Shown one piece after another: positions 9,403-17,474 of a DNA stretch of 64,000 nucleotides. Every line of letters begins with the position of its first letter. The stretch's first letter is position 1. Under the pieces are notes generated by a model. That model was not told the origin of the DNA. It was given only the letters and a program-made list of their open reading frames with translations, and did no database searches. Source of the stretch: Mucilaginibacter gracilis (GTDB lineage Bacteria; Bacteroidota; Bacteroidia; Sphingobacteriales; Sphingobacteriaceae); NCBI RefSeq assembly GCF_003633615.1, contig NZ_RBKU01000001.1, positions 1,922,001-1,986,000 on the forward strand. The letters are read 5' to 3'. The translations under genes were made by a program, and so were the position numbers.

Positions 9403-10221
9403 TTAATGCATTTGCATGTATTCATCAACGGCTTTGCGCACGCTGCCATATTTTTCAAGCAGGTTTGCGGCAGTTTGCTCGTCGGCACCGGTGGCATCCA
9501 TTACCATGCGGGTTCCCCTGTCAATCAGTTTATGGTTTGATAGTTGCATATCAACCATTTTATTGCCCTTAACGCGGCCCAGTTGTACCATTACCGATGT
9601 ACTGAGCATATTTAAAACCAGTTTTTGAGCCGTGCCGGCTTTCATGCGGGTTGAGCCGGTTACAAACTCGGGGCCGGTAACCACTTCTACGGGGTATTGC
9701 GCCTCGTGGGCTATGGGGCCACCTTCGTTACAAACAATACAGCCTGTAACCACATTGTTTTGGTTAGCTGCCTGCAAGCCGCCAACAACATAAGGCGTAG
9801 TGCCCGATGCCGCTATGCCTACCAAAACATCCTTATCGGTAATGTTGTATTCCTGCAAGTCTTTCCAGGCTTGTTCGGCATCATCTTCGGCAAATTCAAC
9901 GGCTTTGCGTATGGCACTATCGCCACCGGCAATAATACCGATAACCCAATCAAAGGGCACGCCATAAGTTGGCGGGCATTCGGATGCATCAACAATAGCC
10001 AACCTGCCGCTGGTGCCGGCACCTATGTAAAACAACCTGCCGCCGTTTCTCATCCTTTCGGCTGTTATGGCAACCAATTTTTCTAACTGCGGTATCGCTT
10101 TTTCAACGGCATCCGGTACCGATTTGTCTTCCTGATTAATGCTGTGCAATATTTCGGCAACAGACATTTTTTCAAGGTTATGATAGTGCGATTCCTTTTC
10201 TGTAATTATTTCCACGTTCAA
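9403..10221 (-). CDS. murQ: N-acetylmuramic acid 6-phosphate etherase
   Basis: Cleaves the lactyl ether of MurNAc-6-phosphate to GlcNAc-6-phosphate and lactate in cell-wall recycling. The 272-residue protein is a single SIS domain with IGAGTSGRLA at 67-75, catalytic Glu81 in SECPPTYG and Glu112 in AEDDAE, corresponding to the two catalytic glutamates of E. coli MurQ, and the TGSTRMKAGTAQK motif. Start MNVEIITEKESHYHNL is typical. Divergent from the S41 protease with a 105-base shared promoter region. No anmK or phosphotransferase gene is adjacent. Confidence 0.95.
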   Translation of the reverse strand: MNVEIITEKESHYHNLEKMSVAEILHSINQEDKSVPDAVEKAIPQLEKLVAITAERMRNGGRLFYIGAGTSGRLAIVDASECPPTYGVPFDWVIGIIAGGDSAIRKAVEFAEDDAEQAWKDLQEYNITDKDVLVGIAASGTTPYVVGGLQAANQNNVVTGCIVCNEGGPIAHEAQYPVEVVTGPEFVTGSTRMKAGTAQKLVLNMLSTSVMVQLGRVKGNKMVDMQLSNHKLIDRGTRMVMDATGADEQTAANLLEKYGSVRKAVDEYMQMH

Positions 10222-10326
10222 TTCTTGTTTAGCAAAAATCGGTAAATTTTCAGATACTTAACGTTCTATACTATAAAAATTATTGCCTAAGCAATGCATT
10301 GTTTAAATTAGCAGCCCGTAGCACCC

Positions 10327-11916
10327 ATGAATAACACATTATTAAACATATTACGCACGCTTATATTGTTGCTTGTTGGGGCTATAATAGGAATTTATTT
10401 AAATAATTACCTTATACGCGGCCATAGTTTTTATTTTAATAATGATAATAAGCTGGCCAGCGTGGTGCGGCTGGTGCATAACCGGTATGTTGATTCGGTT
10501 AATATTGATAGCCTTGAGGGCGAAACCGTTAACCAGTTTTTACAAAACCTCGACCCGCATTCGGTTTATTTGCAGCCGCAGCGGGCGCAATCGGTCAATC
10601 AAAAATTAAGTGGTGGTTTTGATGGCGTTGGCATTGAGTACCAGTTATTAAACGACACTTTGTTTGTTACCCAGGTTTACCCCGGCGGCCCGGCAGCAAA
10701 AGCCGGAATACGCGGCGGCGACCGTATTGTTACCCTTAACGGCGAAAAATTTGCAGGCACCCACTTAACTACCGAAGGTATACACCGCGTTTTTACCGGT
10801 CCTAAAGATAGCGAACTGCAACTTGGCCTGCTGCACAATAATACTGCAAAGCTTATTAATTATACCCTTAAACGCGGCCACGTGGAGTTAAGCAGCCTTG
10901 ATGCCGCCTATATGGTAGCACCGCAAACGGGCTATATTAAAATAAGTAAGTTTGCCGCCACCACCGACCGTGATTTTAAGAAGGCCCTGGCCCAACTAAA
11001 AACCGAAGGCATGACCGGACTAACGCTGGACCTGCGCAACAACGGCGGCGGATACCTGAGCGCTGCCACCGCTATGGCCGATGAGTTTTTACCCGCAGGT
11101 AAGTTAATTATGTATACCAAGGGAAGGCACGAACCCCGCACCGATTATTTTAGTACCGATAGCGGTGCTTTTGAGAAAGGAAAAGTTGCCATTATGATTG
11201 ATGAATATTCGGCCTCGGCAAGCGAGATACTGGCCGGTGCCATGCAGGATTTGGACCGCGCAACCATTGTTGGCCGACGCTCGTTTGGTAAAGGGCTGGT
11301 GCAGGAGCAGTTTGGCTTTAACGATGGCTCGGCAATTAACTTAACGGTGGCAAGGTATTATACACCGTCGGGCAGGTCGATACAAAAATCGTACAAAGGA
11401 GGCATTGAAAATTACCATAACGAACTGGCGGCCCGTATGCAAAAAGGTGAACTGTTTTCGGCCAAAAATAATATGGACGATAGCTTGTTTAAAACACCAG
11501 CCAAATACCACACCGCCAACGGGCGCAAGGTTTATAGCGGCGGCGGCATTATGCCCGATGTTTTTGTACCGGCAGATACCATGAGCAATACCCGCCTGCT
11601 TTACGACCTTAACGATAAGCAGCTTTTTATGGGCTATGTGCTGCAAAAAATGCAGCCGAAGTTAGCCCAATACCCCAACTACGAAGCCTTTGCCAGCAAC
11701 TACCGCGTTACCGACGACGAACTAACCAACTTTATTGTTTACGCCACCAAAACCCTAAAACAGCTCGATTCGGAAGAAATTAAACGCTCCCGCGCCGGTA
11801 TTTGCCTGCAACTAAAAGCCATGGCCGCCCGCTTTAAATGGGGAGATGTAGCCTATTTTAAAACCCTCAACCACGACGATGAAACTTTGAAAGCGGCCAT
11901 TGAGGCGGTGAAGTAG
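10327..11916 (+). CDS. S41 family C-terminal processing protease with PDZ domain
   Basis: A 529-residue Tsp/CtpA-type serine protease anchored by an N-terminal membrane segment (about 8-27) and facing the periplasm. A PDZ domain spans about 90-180 (GIEYQLLNDTLFVTQVYPGGPAAKAGIRGGD). The catalytic core shows LDLRNNGGGYL, then YSASASEILAGAM with Ser297 and, 25 residues on, Lys322 in RSFGKGLVQEQF, the Ser-Lys dyad spacing of Tsp. It probably degrades or trims periplasmic proteins by their C-termini. Most family members lack the long C-terminal extension (about 400-529), which is helical here. Confidence 0.93.
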   Translation: MNNTLLNILRTLILLLVGAIIGIYLNNYLIRGHSFYFNNDNKLASVVRLVHNRYVDSVNIDSLEGETVNQFLQNLDPHSVYLQPQRAQSVNQKLSGGFDGVGIEYQLLNDTLFVTQVYPGGPAAKAGIRGGDRIVTLNGEKFAGTHLTTEGIHRVFTGPKDSELQLGLLHNNTAKLINYTLKRGHVELSSLDAAYMVAPQTGYIKISKFAATTDRDFKKALAQLKTEGMTGLTLDLRNNGGGYLSAATAMADEFLPAGKLIMYTKGRHEPRTDYFSTDSGAFEKGKVAIMIDEYSASASEILAGAMQDLDRATIVGRRSFGKGLVQEQFGFNDGSAINLTVARYYTPSGRSIQKSYKGGIENYHNELAARMQKGELFSAKNNMDDSLFKTPAKYHTANGRKVYSGGGIMPDVFVPADTMSNTRLLYDLNDKQLFMGYVLQKMQPKLAQYPNYEAFASNYRVTDDELTNFIVYATKTLKQLDSEEIKRSRAGICLQLKAMAARFKWGDVAYFKTLNHDDETLKAAIEAVK

Positions 11917-12052
11917 GGGGATGCGCGTTGTTATAAAACAAGGTTAGACACATTTAAGACGATGCTTAGGAGGCTCCATACTTGAGTATGCAATAACGCT
12001 TAACTTGATTATAATTTTATAAAAAGATAATATTAGGATTTGTAATATTTAA

Positions 12053-12060
12053 TATATTTG
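12053..12060 (+). promoter_or_regulatory. -7 promoter box before the first lipoprotein
   Basis: TATATTTG matches TAnnTTTG exactly, 28 bases before the ATG at 12089. No TTG at the ideal spacing was found. Confidence 0.4.
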
Positions 12061-12088
12061 GCTTGATTTAACCTCAAAATAAGTCGGG

Positions 12089-12862
12089 ATGAAACCTATG
12101 TCTTTATTATCAAAATATGCCTTTGGTGTGTTTTTAATTTCTTCTGCATTAATTTCTTGTAAAAAAGGAAATGAACAGCCCCAAAAAAGCAATTCGGCTT
12201 ATGGTAAAATTTCTTATTTTGCTGCAGCTTCGGTTGCGGGTGCCAAAACAGGTGTAAGCATTAAACCTGCTACGGGCATCACCACAATGGCCATAGTCGA
12301 CAGCACGGTTGCTGTAAACTGGGCTTCGGCATCTGTGTATGTTGAAAAGGTTGAGTTTGTTGGGCAGAGTAACAGACTGCTTGATACCACAATAACGGTT
12401 GAAAAAAACCTGAATATTTTTAATGCGGGTGCCCTGGCCGGCATTTTTCAATTGCCTGTAGGGTCGTACAAAAACGTGAGTGTAAAAATGTTTTGTAAAA
12501 AGTCGTTAAAGTCCGAAATGGCCTTTAATCTCAAGGGATTATTTACAAATACCAGTGGAGGAAAAGACAGTGTATTGGTAGGAAGTTCTTTTCCGTTTGT
12601 AGCTAACCTTGCCGTTACTGATATTGTAATTGATCCGTCTGATAATTATAAAGTTACCTTTAACTTCGACCTCAGTAAAGTTTTAACAGGAATAACAAAC
12701 CGATTGTTGCAAACAGCCCACGCCTATGTTGGTGCCGATAGCAAAAGAACCTACGTTATTTGGAAAGGCGGATCTGCCGAAGAACCATTTTTTGACCAGG
12801 TTATCAGCAACTGGCAAACTGTAGCCAGTGTTGTAGTAACTAAAGACACGAGCGGGAATTGA
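12089..12862 (+). CDS. DUF4382-like surface lipoprotein
   Basis: A 257-residue lipoprotein: hydrophobic signal (about 8-23) ending in the lipobox ALISC with lipidated Cys24, followed by KKGNEQPQ. The mature part is beta-rich with a 'V..A.VYVEKVEFVG' strand, a 'FQLPVGSYKNVSVKMFC' segment and 'VTFNFDLSKVL', a layout like DUF4382-type lipoproteins that describe a regressed beta-sandwich. Start MKPM is ambiguous; ATG at 12098 would also work. It lies alone about 420 bases before the HExxH lipoprotein. No function can be assigned. Confidence 0.65.
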   Translation: MKPMSLLSKYAFGVFLISSALISCKKGNEQPQKSNSAYGKISYFAAASVAGAKTGVSIKPATGITTMAIVDSTVAVNWASASVYVEKVEFVGQSNRLLDTTITVEKNLNIFNAGALAGIFQLPVGSYKNVSVKMFCKKSLKSEMAFNLKGLFTNTSGGKDSVLVGSSFPFVANLAVTDIVIDPSDNYKVTFNFDLSKVLTGITNRLLQTAHAYVGADSKRTYVIWKGGSAEEPFFDQVISNWQTVASVVVTKDTSGN

Positions 12863-12879
12863 GCGAGTATTAGTTATTG

Positions 12880-13110
12880 GCAGAGGGCAATTTTGGAGGA
12901 ATGATATGCCGCCCAGCTACCGCTTGTGCGGTGTATGCTAATTAATTATTTGTATCGATATGATATTTATTGTTGGGCTGAGACCGCAAACGTCCACAAG
13001 TGAAGACGTTTGCAGTAGGGTAGGGATGAGCGTTGTTTAAGATAATGTGGATACACAATTAAGCCGCCCTTTAGATGCTGCATACTTGCGAAAGCAAATC
13101 ACTAAATCAT
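12880..13110. repeat. decayed dispersed repeats in a 416-base gap
   Basis: The gap 12863-13278 contains two old repeat copies. The stretch near 12990-13015 (TCCACAAGTGAAGACGTTTG) resembles 17274-17293 (TCCACAAGTGAGGACGCTTA), each with an upstream partner arm. The stretch near 13022-13100 (GGGATGAGCGTTGTTTAA) resembles 11933-12004 (GGGATGCGCGTTGTTATA). No gene is seen. Confidence 0.4.
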
Positions 13111-13223
13111 CTTAAATATGCTTTGTTTTTAATCGCACAACACGTTTAAGGCTAATCAAATTAAACTTATTAAGTTTGTAATATTATTATGTTGAGTGGT
13201 ATTAAAAAAGCTTAGTTATTATA

Positions 13224-13258
13224 TACAACAAATATAATAATCATTTATATTTGTTGTA
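13224..13258 (+). promoter_or_regulatory. palindrome overlapping the promoter of the HExxH lipoprotein
   Basis: Perfect 14-base arms, TACAACAAATATAA (13224-13237) and TTATATTTGTTGTA (13245-13258), flank a 7-base centre. The right arm contains TATATTTG, a perfect -7 box, 25 bases before the start codon. A second box, TAAGTTTG, lies at 13171-13178. The arrangement looks like an operator that would block RNA polymerase, or a leader hairpin. Confidence 0.55.
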
Positions 13259-13278
13259 CACTAACTACCATTTACTCA

Positions 13279-14865
13279 ATGAAGAACGTTTTTACTAAAG
13301 GCTTACTCGTCAAAACGGGTTCTGTTTTATTGCTTTTACTCTTGGCTTTTGTTGTTAATAGCTGTCGCAAAAACAGTGATGTGGATTATACCGACATTGC
13401 CGACCCCGAGATACAAAGGGCAATGGCTTGGTACAATGCCGCAAACCCGATAAGTATTAATACCAACAACAGCCAGTCGTTAACCACTTTTGGCAACAAA
13501 GGCGGAGTCCACAAAGCTGATCTGAGCCAGATTATCAGGCCAGATTGGCACCGCACAAAAAAATATTCACGATACAATCAGGCTGTAATAGAAACAGCTA
13601 TAGATCCTTCGCATAAAATTTTATCGTCTTTACGTAACATAGCTACAAATAAGGACTATGCCAAAAAGGAATATAGCCGGAGCAGTTATCTCATTATAAA
13701 CGATGGTGCAAATTACCAGGCTTATGTAATGACTGTTATTGCAGATTCGGCATATTTAAAAGGGGATTTAACCAAGTTAGACCGCAACACCTATAGCAAG
13801 CATGAAGCTGATTTTAGTGGCCTTGTAATTTATACAACACCAAAAGGTGACTACGTTAGGGGCTACGCTTATAAAAACGGGCATATTATTACACCGGGCA
13901 CTACCAGCAGCCAAACAACACAGAGCACAAGCGGCAATTTAAAAACAGACAACGTAGCAGCACCACCTAAATGTACCGATTATTATTTGGTGGTTTGGGA
14001 TACTGAGACAGGTGAAATATTAAGCGTAGATTTTTTGTATACACTGTGTGATAATGGTGACCCGGGTGACAACTCCGGTGACTCCGGTACTCCACCAACG
14101 ATACCGCCGCGTTGCCCACCCAGTAGTATTGATACTACTATGGTAGAATCGATAACTACCGGAAAGCTGCATGTTAACGTGATCCCTTTACCACCGCCAG
14201 ACGGTGGTGGCGACGATGGGTTCCCACCTCCAAACCCGAATCCTGATCCGTGCAACCCGAAGGTTGCAGACCCGGCTGTGGTGACTATTGTAAATAATGT
14301 ATTAGATCCTTGTTTGCGCGCAATGGTTGCGGCTGCTATTTCAAGGAATATACAACTTGACTTAAATAAATCGATGAATGGAATATTTAATAGTAATACA
14401 AATTTTAACTTAGAGTTCATTGACGGTACATTAGCACCGAGTCTTTCCGGCGTAACCAATGTTATAGATAGAAATGGAACATACGACTCTGGGCAACAAA
14501 GATTGATAAACGTGAGCAAGATGTCATTACAGATCGAACTTAATTCAAGTTTATCAGGGGCGTCACAAGAATTTATAACGGCAACAATTTTACACGAAGT
14601 ACTACACGCGTATTTTAGAACGATATATAGTACAGCTACATTTGATCACGAAGTTATGGTTAAAGAATATCTGCCATGGTTTATGTCTGCGCTCCAATCA
14701 ATATATCCAAGAATGACCGAATTTGATCAGAAATCGTTAGCTTACGGTGGACTAACAGATACAGTAGCATTTATCAGTAGTGCGGATAATTCAATGCTTA
14801 ATTTTTATTTAAATAACAACACTACTTTTAGAGATGGAAGCTCTGGCACACCGTGCAATCACTAA
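13279..14865 (+). CDS. lipoprotein with C-terminal HExxH metallopeptidase-like domain
   Basis: A 528-residue lipoprotein (lipobox ending at Cys29, FVVNSCRK). Residues about 38-250 form an N-terminal module with AMAWYNAA, SSYLIINDG and FSGLVIYTTPKGDYVRGYAYKNG; this is followed by a Gly/Asp/Pro-rich linker (about 255-335) with several cysteines, and a C-terminal domain (about 336-528) containing ILHEVLHAYF. His439, Glu440 and His443 fit a zincin HExxH, and DHEVM (His457, Glu458) could give a further ligand. The layout of conserved lipoprotein front, flexible linker and enzymatic tip resembles polymorphic surface effectors. Catalysis and substrate are inferred. Confidence 0.75.
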   Translation: MKNVFTKGLLVKTGSVLLLLLLAFVVNSCRKNSDVDYTDIADPEIQRAMAWYNAANPISINTNNSQSLTTFGNKGGVHKADLSQIIRPDWHRTKKYSRYNQAVIETAIDPSHKILSSLRNIATNKDYAKKEYSRSSYLIINDGANYQAYVMTVIADSAYLKGDLTKLDRNTYSKHEADFSGLVIYTTPKGDYVRGYAYKNGHIITPGTTSSQTTQSTSGNLKTDNVAAPPKCTDYYLVVWDTETGEILSVDFLYTLCDNGDPGDNSGDSGTPPTIPPRCPPSSIDTTMVESITTGKLHVNVIPLPPPDGGGDDGFPPPNPNPDPCNPKVADPAVVTIVNNVLDPCLRAMVAAAISRNIQLDLNKSMNGIFNSNTNFNLEFIDGTLAPSLSGVTNVIDRNGTYDSGQQRLINVSKMSLQIELNSSLSGASQEFITATILHEVLHAYFRTIYSTATFDHEVMVKEYLPWFMSALQSIYPRMTEFDQKSLAYGGLTDTVAFISSADNSMLNFYLNNNTTFRDGSSGTPCNH

Positions 14866-14877
14866 TTTAAATTTACG

Positions 14878-15351
14878 ATGAAACTCATTCAAATGAAAAT
14901 TACGCTATTGTTTTTTGTTTTATTGCCAGGCGCAAACTATACTTCATTTTTGGATTTTGTGAGCACACATTTTAAACCACCTGAAACTGTTAAACGTGTA
15001 TGTACATGGCAATACGCAATTGTAAAAGTTAAAACGGACGGAAAAAGCGAGATAATTGATTATCATATAGAAAATAAAGTATCAAATGATTTGATTAACA
15101 GTTTTCAATTCTTAAAGGGATATCATTTTAATAGTGGTTTAAATATGCGAAACCGGTCATTGGTTTTTTTCTATAGTATCGAAAATCAGAGAGTTAACAA
15201 TTGCGATATACCGCAACCTGTAAATTATAAACATCCAAGTGCTGAAAAGATCTACAACCAATATAAAATCAAACATAGTAAAGACAAGCAAAAAAATGTT
15301 TACGTTGACGAAATTCTAACGAGTATTTATGATGATCCGATCATTAATTAA
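14878..15351 (+). CDS. small exported protein, distantly TonB-C-like
   Basis: The 157-residue product has a hydrophobic N-terminus (MKLIQMKITLLFFVLLPGAN), probably a signal peptide, and starts 12 bases after the HExxH lipoprotein stop, so the two are likely co-transcribed. The region 'YAIVKVKTDGKSEIIDYHIEN' has the strand-turn-strand pattern of the two small proteins further on (beta strand, Gly turn, beta strand, then a helix), reminiscent of a TonB C-terminal fold. The last 50 residues are Lys/Asp-rich. It is AT-rich compared with its neighbours. Unknown function; position fits a partner or immunity protein. Confidence 0.55.
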   Translation: MKLIQMKITLLFFVLLPGANYTSFLDFVSTHFKPPETVKRVCTWQYAIVKVKTDGKSEIIDYHIENKVSNDLINSFQFLKGYHFNSGLNMRNRSLVFFYSIENQRVNNCDIPQPVNYKHPSAEKIYNQYKIKHSKDKQKNVYVDEILTSIYDDPIIN

Positions 15352-15606
15352 CAAATCGCCTACGTCCCAAAAGCGAAGGCGTTTGCTGAAGCTATAGACG
15401 ATAAGGTGGTAGATAGTTATGGCATGAAGCTTGAAGATGCATACCCATTAGTGCTAAGTGGATTATCGGATTATTGGACTAAGAACGGCGGAGGCTTGCC
15501 TGCCTATTACGATGCATTAAAAAACATATATAAAATAAAGGAACCAGCGGGAGTGTATGATCTTTATATGGCAGGAATTTATGGGACTACATGCGCTAAA
15601 CCTTAA
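15352..15606 (+). pseudogene. orphan C-terminal fragment of an HExxH-type lipoprotein
   Basis: An 84-codon open frame begins directly after an in-frame stop and has no good start (only an internal GTG at 15406). Its layout parallels the tail of the 528-residue lipoprotein: 'AYVPKAKAFAEAI' against 'EYLPWFMSALQSI', 'LEDAYPLVLSGLSDYW' against 'FDQKSLAYGGLTDTV', and a final 'GTTCAKP' against 'GTPCNH'. I read it as the leftover 3' end of a second effector copy, lacking the HExxH motif. It could instead be a short real gene started at GTG. Confidence 0.5.
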
Positions 15607-15610
15607 TATC

Positions 15611-16153
15611 ATGCGAAAACTGTTTTTAATTTGGGCATTAAGTTTAGTTGTAATGACTGCGCATGCACAATCAAAATCTGAAGATTCGGATATAAATAAA
15701 ATAACCTGGCTGTTATTTAAGAACTATAATCCCGATGCTTCTTCTTTAAATCAAGCTTGCATTAAATCGTGCGTATTTATTCATTTTCAAATCAATGAAA
15801 ATGGAAAGTTTACAAATATTGGATATACCAAAAATACACCGCAGTTTATTATAGATGGCCTGGCTAATTCTTTTAAAATTATAGAGCCCAGTATAAAACA
15901 AATGAATCTCCATTTTGCTGCTAATCAAACGTATTTGCTTCCATTTGAGTTTTATTATAATCTTGGGTGTGATTTCTCCGGCATTAGTAAAAATACACCT
16001 GATAGTACTAAACCCAAGCCATACGTAAATGTTGAAGCCGATATGCAACTTTTTGGCGATGCGTTGTGGGATATTCTGAATTTTACTGATGGTAAATTAG
16101 AGCTTTTAAATTGTACCGTGTTGCGCCCTGTGCGGACGGGTGCTGTACATTAA
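15611..16153 (+). CDS. small exported protein, paralogue of the gene at 16583
   Basis: From ATG 15611 the product has 180 residues with a clear signal peptide (MRKLFLIWALSLVVMTAHAQ). The frame is open 18 codons upstream through the fragment, but only this start gives an export signal. The mature part carries 'FIHFQINENGKFTNIGYTK', then 'YLLPFEFYYNLGC' and 'LNFTDGKLELLNCTVLRPV', all matching the later paralogue, so the two arose by duplication. Two conserved Cys could form a disulphide. The fold hint is a TonB-C-like strand pair and helix. Function unknown. Confidence 0.65.
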   Translation: MRKLFLIWALSLVVMTAHAQSKSEDSDINKITWLLFKNYNPDASSLNQACIKSCVFIHFQINENGKFTNIGYTKNTPQFIIDGLANSFKIIEPSIKQMNLHFAANQTYLLPFEFYYNLGCDFSGISKNTPDSTKPKPYVNVEADMQLFGDALWDILNFTDGKLELLNCTVLRPVRTGAVH

Positions 16154-16167
16154 TTAGGTTGAAAAGT

Positions 16168-16554
16168 ATGGACTATAAAAACATCCTGTTATTGTTGTGC
16201 TTTTTTACTATATCAAAAAGTAACGCTCAAGCTTTATTGTACCATCCCCATTCGCTGGAGGTATATAAAAACTCGGCAAAATGGGTTACCGTTATCGATC
16301 ATATCAATGATGTAAAATTGAAACCGGGTACTGATACTACTTTACTGTTTATCGGCGGTTACTTCCCCGGTCAGGTGCTAACGGTTGTTATTAAAGGTGC
16401 TGACAAAAAATTTCAAGGTTATCCTGTTAGTAGGTGGCCCGGTAAAGATGCAACCATATCTGGAAATATTGTTTTTTATGAGGGTAAACCTGCTATTATT
16501 GTAAAGGATAGTTCGCAAATAAACATAGCGACCACAGCTATAGTGAATCATTAA
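16168..16554 (+). CDS. secreted single OB-fold protein
   Basis: From ATG 16168 the product is 128 residues with a signal peptide ending at SNAQA. The mature 105 residues follow the pattern of small exported OB-fold domains: 'AKWVTVIDHINDVK', 'TTLLFIGGYFPGQVLTVVIKG', 'WPGKDATISGNIVFYEGKPAIIVKDSSQI'. Such domains bind nucleic acid or oligosaccharide, and also occur beside nucleases. It starts 14 bases after the previous gene and ends 28 bases before the next, so the group is operon-like. The frame runs 19 codons further upstream, overlapping the previous gene; the signal peptide decides the start. Confidence 0.7.
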   Translation: MDYKNILLLLCFFTISKSNAQALLYHPHSLEVYKNSAKWVTVIDHINDVKLKPGTDTTLLFIGGYFPGQVLTVVIKGADKKFQGYPVSRWPGKDATISGNIVFYEGKPAIIVKDSSQINIATTAIVNH

Positions 16555-16582
16555 AGAAGTTATGATAGCCTTGCATCGTATT

Positions 16583-17128
16583 ATGAAAGGAAGGATAGTA
16601 TGGGCCATTTTATTTTTACACATATCATTTGCTAAAGCGCAAGAGTTATCGCCCGGTAAAGCCGAAAATATCAGGGCTTACATTTTAAACAAGTGTAAAA
16701 TAAGTGCTCAAACTAACGATACATCGTGTGCAAATACGGTTATATTTATTCGTTTTAAGGTTACTGATGCAGGTAATATCGATTCGCTTTACTTTACAAA
16801 AGGCGGCCCCGCTATATTTAAGCAGCAGCTTAAAACCGCAATAATGAGTACAAACGGATTATGGAAATTAACCAAGCAAGAGAAGGCGCAGTTAAAAGAC
16901 AGAACGTTTTTGTTGCCCGTTATTTTATCGTATTCGGTGGGTTGTACAGTTGCTAAAAAAGATTCGATAACGGTGGGTAAGGATGGTGCTATTCATATTG
17001 TGCGACGGAATGCGGATGTTAACCTCAAAATGGCAATGGAACACATGTTAAATTTTGAAAGCGGAGGCAAGGCAAAGTTGAATTGCGTTTTATTGGCACC
17101 CATTGCTTTTACTAACAATATGTATTAA
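16583..17128 (+). CDS. small exported protein, paralogue of the gene at 15611
   Basis: A signal peptide (MKGRIVWAILFLHISFAKAQ) is followed by about 160 residues with 'VIFIRFKVTDAGNIDSLYFTKGGP', 'FLLPVILSYSVGC', 'NADVNLKMAMEHMLNF' and 'KLNCVLLAPIAF'. The last three blocks align with the protein at 15611, showing a tandem duplication around the OB-fold gene. An in-frame ATG seven codons upstream (16562) is possible. It is the last gene of the cluster; no terminator is obvious, and a repeat-filled gap follows. Confidence 0.65.
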   Translation: MKGRIVWAILFLHISFAKAQELSPGKAENIRAYILNKCKISAQTNDTSCANTVIFIRFKVTDAGNIDSLYFTKGGPAIFKQQLKTAIMSTNGLWKLTKQEKAQLKDRTFLLPVILSYSVGCTVAKKDSITVGKDGAIHIVRRNADVNLKMAMEHMLNFESGGKAKLNCVLLAPIAFTNNMY

Positions 17129-17157
17129 CATAATTAAAAACTTACCACCACGGCTCC

Positions 17158-17300
17158 TCCTGTAAGCGTCCCCTACCCGCTGCCTAGCCTATGGCAAATA
17201 CTAAGTAATCAGCATGATGTTCAATGTGCTAATTAACTGGTATATTTAAGATTATCGGATAAACTGCCTAATTCCACAAGTGAGGACGCTTACGGGGGCG
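17158..17300. repeat. inverted repeat with GTAAGCGTCC arms
   Basis: GTAAGCGTCC at 17162-17171 is the reverse complement of GGACGCTTAC at 17284-17293. The inner sequence shares short blocks (TGCTAATTAA, CCACAAGTGA) with 12930-13010, so this is a second, better-preserved member of that family. It fills half of the 346-base gap after the small exported genes. Confidence 0.5.
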
Positions 17301-17303
17301 ATA

Positions 17304-17423
17304 GTCGTAGGTACAACACCGGTTTAGGTGGCATACCCTACGGCATGCAAATATTCAATTATTAACTACCGACCTTTTGCACCGATGGTGCATTCTTAAA
17401 TCGCTTTACTAAACGACATTGCA
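17304..17423. repeat. dispersed nested palindrome, copy 1
   Basis: Matches 34889-35009 over about 120 bases with few differences: GTAGGTACAACACC, GGCATAC-CTACGGCATGC, ATTATTAA, CTACCGACCTTTTGCACC, GATGGTGCATT and TTACTAAAC-ACATTG are all shared. It contains hairpins built from CCGTAGG/CCTACGG and TGCACC/GGTGCA. This copy lacks the outer left arm that the second copy has. Confidence 0.8.
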
Positions 17424-17474
17424 TCTTGTTTCCTGATTCTTACCTCTTGAGTCTTCTTCCCCGAATCTTCCTCC

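Noticed and set aside
14041..14519. Long antisense frame (13983-14519) over the HExxH lipoprotein
   Set aside because: It arises from the Gly/Pro-rich linker codons and shows no export signal or motif.
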